Assembly (NCBI GenBank): GCA_937919825.1
Contig: CALFPA010000124.1
Span: 1 to 61,085, forward strand
Reading direction: 5' to 3'
Source: an uncultured Spartobacteria bacterium
Lineage (GTDB): Bacteria; Verrucomicrobiota; Verrucomicrobiia; Chthoniobacterales; Terrimicrobiaceae
Length of the DNA stretch: 61,085 nucleotides
Every line of letters starts with the position of its first letter. The stretch's first letter is position 1. The translations under genes and the position numbers were made by a program. Shown here in pieces: positions 60,964 to 61,085 of the stretch. Under the pieces are notes generated by a model, which was given only the letters and a program-made list of their open reading frames with translations, was not told where the DNA came from and did not search any database.

Positions 60964-61085
60964 CCACAGAGAGCACGGAGAGGGAGAAAATTGGGCGGAA
61001 CGAGAAAGCAGGCAATAAGCTCACCTGCGGGATAAATTTTCGCTGCAAAAACTCCGTGCCCTCTGTGTCCTCTGTGTCCTCTGTG
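60963..61085 (+). repeat. CACAGAG-type inverted repeat element (runs off the window)
   Basis: Left end ACCACAGAGAGCACGGAGAG (60963-60982), right end ACTCCGTGCCCTCTGTGTCC onward to the window edge (61051-61085, three CTCTGTG units). The arms are inverse complements around about 70 bp of other sequence. Related to 34691-34718. Confidence 0.65.

Overview
The window is about 61 kb of a fairly GC-rich bacterial chromosome that is mostly housekeeping DNA. I read it as a Gram-negative, aerobic member of the PVC group, most likely Verrucomicrobiota. This is an inference from gene content and protein style (heme-copper oxidase with its own heme A synthesis genes, exported Hsp20-like and SurA-like proteins, diaminopimelate epimerase, a short EF-Ts, an omega subunit of PVC/Chlorobi style). 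No rRNA gene is present to settle it. Most start codons lack a Shine-Dalgarno sequence and are preceded by short A/C-rich leaders.

Layout. 1-1115: 3' part missing dapF and an exported thermonuclease, leftward. 1257-3612: a serine-palmitoyltransferase-like enzyme overlapping a GNAT-fold protein, a candidate sphingolipid start. 3677-8296: purA, uppS, valS. 8375-8707: small orphan membrane protein. 8855-15974: a tightly packed zinc operon with three different COG0523/CobW GTPases, znuA, znuC, znuB, an unknown Cys-rich protein and a lone McsA-like zinc-ribbon protein, preceded by two copies of a 15-bp dyad (TGCAA N5 WTGCA), one lying on the first start codon. 16016-20707: cupin-like protein, exported tandem alpha-crystallin protein, DUF423, cstA, queD. 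20802-21995: an A+T-richer patch with a decayed toxin-antitoxin pair and a DUF4160/DUF2442 pair. 22017-26777: acnA and GTP-type PEP carboxykinase, divergent. 26807-27326: a second toxin-antitoxin pair with a frameshifted toxin. 27443-28947: FmdB-like small protein and cyclopropane fatty acid synthase. 29065-34663 (leftward): tRNA-Tyr, cyclophilin, ygfZ, a beta-hydroxyacid dehydrogenase, a SurA-like lipoprotein, an ABC-F ATPase. 34824-46177 (leftward): rplA-rplJ-rplL-rpoB-rpoC-rpsB-tsf. 46360-47059 (rightward, divergent): rpoZ and smpB. 47040-49272 (leftward): TIM-barrel protein, flippase-like membrane protein and a miniature RibD-like protein, all with ATGA overlaps. 49390-52217: basic wHTH protein, an A+T-richer Sfp-type phosphopantetheinyl transferase, and a GT-C-like/TPR membrane protein. 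52354-58150: an aa3-type cytochrome oxidase operon (ctaD, ctaA, ctaB, a 40-aa membrane peptide, ctaE, SCO, a small Cys protein, DUF420) without subunit II. 58384-60963: small conserved protein, HAD hydrolase, FAD-linked oxidase.

The most unusual items are the three-GTPase zinc operon with its operator-on-start-codon arrangement, the hairpin repeat family (one copy inserted in frame in ygfZ, an inverted pair after the oxidase operon), the repeated one-base frameshifts confined to toxin-antitoxin genes, and the 94-aa RibD remnant. No CRISPR array, prophage or transposase gene was seen, and no gene-free stretch exceeds 300 bases.
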